Source: SLFT01 sp964493075 (GTDB lineage Bacteria; Hydrogenedentota; Hydrogenedentia; Hydrogenedentales; CAITNO01). From it: DNA of 10,615 bases. The translations under genes and the position numbers were made by a program. Shown in pieces: positions 8,801-10,615 of the stretch. Below the pieces are notes generated by a model, which made no database searches, was not told the DNA's origin, and saw only the letters and a list, made by a program, of their open reading frames with translations. Every line of letters starts with the position of its first letter. The stretch's first letter is position 1. The DNA lies in the NCBI GenBank assembly GCA_964493075.1, contig CAZBNU010000140.1, positions 1 to 10,615 of the forward strand. The letters run 5' to 3'.

Positions 8801-10615
8801 CCGTTCTGCCGTAGAGGTAACGCGCACGGTGAACGTGGTTGACACGACAGCGCCGGTGATCACGGTACTTGGCGGTGATGAAACCGTTGAGTGTGGTGAT
8901 ATGTATATTGTTTCCGGTGCGACCGCGCTTGATGCTTGCTTAGGCGTGGTTCCTGTTGATATTGACAATCCGGTTGATACCGGTGCGCCAGGTGTATATA
9001 CAGTGACCTATACGGCTACAGACGGCACCAATGTGGCGACTGAACTGGTAACGGTCACGGTTGTGGATACGACCGCACCGGTGATCACGTTGCTCGGCGG
9101 TGATGAAACCGTAGAATGCGGTGATATGTATATTGTCTCCGGTGCGACCGCGCTTGATGCTTGCTTAGGCGTGGTTCCTGTTGATATTGACANNNNNNNN
9201 NNNNNNNNNNNNNNNNNNNNNNNNNNNNNNNNNNNNNNNNNNNNNNNNNNNNNNNNNNNNNNNNNNNNNNNNNNNNNNNNNNNNNNNNNNNNGACCGCAC
9301 CGGTGATCACGTTGCTCGGCGGTGATGAAACCGTAGAATGCGGTGATGCCTATGCGGACGCTGGTGCAACTGCCTCAGACGATTGCGACGGCGACCTGAC
9401 CGGTTCCATCGTTGTCAGCGGTGCTGTGAATACTGGCGTTCCTGATGTTTACACGATTACCTATACTGTGACTGATGGTGCTGGTGCCTCATCTGAATTG
9501 TCCCGCACAGTGACGGTTGTGGATACGACAGCGCCGGAGGTTACACTTTTTGGTGATGCTGCAATGACACTTGAATTGTGCGATGGAGACGAGATACCTG
9601 TTCTGCCTGGCGCAGCTGCTATGGATGCCTGTGATGGTGATTTGTCAGCGAATGTGGTGGTCGGCGGCGATGTCGTTACAACAACGCCTGGTACTTACAT
9701 GGTAACCTACAGCGCAAGCGATGCCGCTGGCAATAATGCGGTTGAGGTACGTACTGTTACCGTGCAGGTGCCTGATGGCTTTAATATTGTATTGGATGCC
9801 CTGCAGATTACTGTAGAATGCGGTGATGCTTTCGAAACGCCTGACGGAGAGGTACGTAACGGCTGTGATGAACCTGTAGGCTTGGCTGCTGTCCAGGGAA
9901 CAGTAGACACCTTGCTGCCTGGCGACTATACATTGACTTATAGCTATGCTGGCGCAACGGACGCTACTTTGTTGGTCACAGTAAGTGATACGATGGCGCC
10001 TGTGGTGGCCCTTGCTGGTTTAGATGCGGTGGTGCTCGACGATTGCGCATCCTATGAAGAGAGTGGCCTTGCCACGGTAATTGATCACTGTGAAGGCGAT
10101 ATGGGTGCATTCCTCACCCCGGAAGATGTGCTTGTAAGCATATGGAGTGTGGCGGATCAACTTTACACCAATACGGACCTTGCTTCGGTAGAAATTGTGT
10201 TTAACACCCTCTATGCCGAGATTTCTGGTGAATATGCATTGGTTTATGCGATTGAAGATTCTTCCGCTAATGAAGGTTTGGCTGAGCGTTCGGTCACAGT
10301 AAACTGTATTTTGCAGGAAGGTGAAGGCGAACCCGTCGAAGGCGAAGGTGAACCTGTCGAAGGCGAAGGCGAACCTGTCGAAGGCGAAGGCGAACCTGTC
10401 GAAGGCGAAGGCGAACCTGTCGAAGNNNNNNNNNNNNNNNNNNNNNNNNNNNNNNNNNNNNNNNNNNNNNNNNNNNNNNNNNNNNNNNNNNNNNNNNNNN
10501 NNNNNNNNNNNNNNNNNNNNNNNNNGTGAAGGTGAACCTGTTGAAGGCGAAGGCGAACCCGTCGAAGGTGAAGGTGAACCTGTCGAAGGTGAAGGTGAAC
10601 CTGTCGAAGGTGAAG
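2826..10615 (+). CDS. giant secreted protein: five PASTA plus novel-domain units, seven Ig-like domains, acidic EGEGEPV stalk (3' end outside window)
   Basis: The gene is open at the right edge and encodes at least about 2,590 residues counting nominal gaps. The start at 2826 is preferred over the in-frame ATG at 2802: AAGGGA (2813-2818) lies 7 nt before it, and it gives a normal signal peptide (MRKS, hydrophobic core, VSA|Q cleavage after residue 26). Residues 30-1927 are five tandem units of 373-383 residues, each a PASTA domain (VPDV...AGL.VG...VLDQ.P.AG...VNLWVSAGP) followed by the novel domain with exactly two Cys. From about residue 1928 there are seven visible Ig-like domains of DUF5011 type (TxAPVITLLGG, VECGD, YTVTYTATD), then the stalk. 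PASTA domains usually occur in Ser/Thr kinases and penicillin-binding proteins, where they bind peptidoglycan fragments; no catalytic domain is present here. A cell-surface or extracellular adhesin-like role is inferred. The TGA at 10527-10529 is an artefact of the gap length. Confidence 0.88.
2913..8606 (+). repeat. array of five PASTA plus novel-domain units
   Basis: Units begin at 2913, 4062, 5208, 6348 and 7488, with lengths of 1149, 1146, 1140, 1140 and 1119 bp. Each starts with a PASTA domain of about 68 residues ending in SAGPxPCP or a close variant. The domain that follows carries CPxxFDxW, AxADA, YHxxxxWDxNxDGxxDxxQ, then LxLCLP, HP, a helix-rich middle, AAxMGxD, LDW or LNWQHL, and a closing LLDPxTxWGExGETLQDxID...IW segment. 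Within each unit only two Cys occur, about 62 residues apart. Units 2, 3 and 4 share HPxxGPVKPxQDAFYANL and GNIGPGG, which units 1 and 5 lack. Protein similarity is high among units 2-4, but many codons differ synonymously, so these duplications are not very recent. Confidence 0.9.
8844..9347 (+). repeat. near-identical 225-bp tandem duplication within the Ig-like section
   Basis: The stretch from 8844 recurs at 9069, a period of 225 bp (75 codons). In the roughly 77 bp ending at 8967 and 9192 only one base differs. After the gap, 9293-9347 is identical over 55 bp to 9071-9125. The second copy is interrupted at the base equivalent to 8967. If it continued like the first copy, 103 bp would be missing, which keeps the reading frame, as would 103 plus any multiple of 225. 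Confidence 0.88.
9193..9292. other. assembly gap (100 N) in an Ig-like repeat
   Basis: The run is exactly 100 N, the usual placeholder for unknown length. It lies within the second copy of the 225-bp duplication. The frame on both sides agrees with 100 or 103 bp, so the gene need not be broken here, but the number of Ig-like domains is uncertain. Confidence 0.95.
10317..10615 (+). repeat. 21-bp tandem repeat encoding the EGEGEPV stalk
   Basis: Five complete 21-bp units occupy 10317-10421, encoding EGEGEPV each time with GGT/GGC and CCC/CCT variation. After the 100-N gap the repeat resumes at 10526 and continues through 10615, with three more complete units from 10543. The coded peptide is strongly acidic and Pro-spaced, likely an extended flexible linker or stalk between the Ig-like domains and whatever follows beyond the window. 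Confidence 0.95.
10426..10525. other. assembly gap (100 N) in the EGEGEPV repeat
   Basis: The run is exactly 100 N. The last four bases before it (GAAG) and the 17 bases after it join to make exactly one 21-bp unit, so the true missing length should be a whole multiple of 21, possibly zero. Using 100 shifts the frame and creates a false TGA at 10527-10529; the correct downstream frame reads from 10528. Confidence 0.93.

Larger units (their letters stand above)
8607..10307 (+). other. section encoding seven visible Ig-like (DUF5011-type) domains
   Basis: The domains begin at about 8607, 8844, 9069, 9294, 9525, 9774 and 9990. The third is truncated by the 9193-9292 gap. The recurring pattern is TTAPVITLLGGDETVECGD, then GATAxDxCxGD, G.VDT..PGVYTVTYTATD and a closing VTVVD. 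Most carry a Cys in VECG and a second in the DxC segment, a likely intradomain disulfide. The first domain has Phe in place of the second Cys (ALDFESND). The seventh is longer, with about 25-30 extra residues (SIWSVADQLYTNTDLASVEI region), and ends in VNC just before the stalk. Confidence 0.82.

Noticed and set aside
10317..10615. Short-period repeat considered as a CRISPR array
   Set aside because: The 21-bp units are directly adjacent with no spacers, stay in frame, and encode a regular acidic peptide continuous with the giant protein.

Overview
The window looks like a metagenome-derived scaffold from an uncultured Gram-negative-type bacterium. Two runs of exactly 100 N (9193-9292 and 10426-10525) are nominal assembly gaps, and both fall inside repeats. 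Giant secreted proteins with PASTA and Ig-like domains and a Glu-Gly-Glu-Pro-Val tail recall Candidatus Hydrogenedentota, Lentisphaerota and related lineages. That placement is from memory of the style of such proteins and was not tested.

Layout. A minus-strand tRNA-Ala(CGC) with its own extended -10 promoter sits at the left edge. It is divergent from a short plus-strand operon: an FmdB-type zinc-ribbon protein (305-532) and a small two-helix membrane protein, probably starting at TTG 562 (562-936). A good intrinsic terminator (963-1007) closes the operon. About 30 bp further on is a strong sigma70-type promoter (1038-1066), followed by a leader of roughly 365 nt that contains a 9-bp-stem hairpin. 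Next comes a 367-residue secreted protein (1439-2542) with a signal peptide and a C-terminal sorting-signal-like tail. A 283-bp spacer with two hairpins separates it from a giant secreted protein gene that starts at about 2826 and runs off the right edge.

The centre of interest is a repeated domain that I cannot assign to a known family. It is about 310 residues long, has exactly two cysteines about 62 residues apart, and has an EF-hand/dockerin-like loop (WDxNxDGxxDxxQ) just before the second cysteine. It occurs once, alone, in the 367-residue protein and five times in the giant protein, where each copy is preceded by a PASTA domain. The giant protein then continues with seven visible Ig-like (DUF5011-type) domains and an acidic 7-residue repeat stalk. 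The two genes are adjacent paralogues sharing one building block. They are plausibly cell-surface or extracellular partners, but no function can be read from the sequence.

The three central copies of the domain resemble one another most. The first and fifth copies share motifs with the single-domain neighbour, which suggests expansion of the array from the middle. The Ig-like section includes a 225-bp near-identical duplication that probably broke the assembly.
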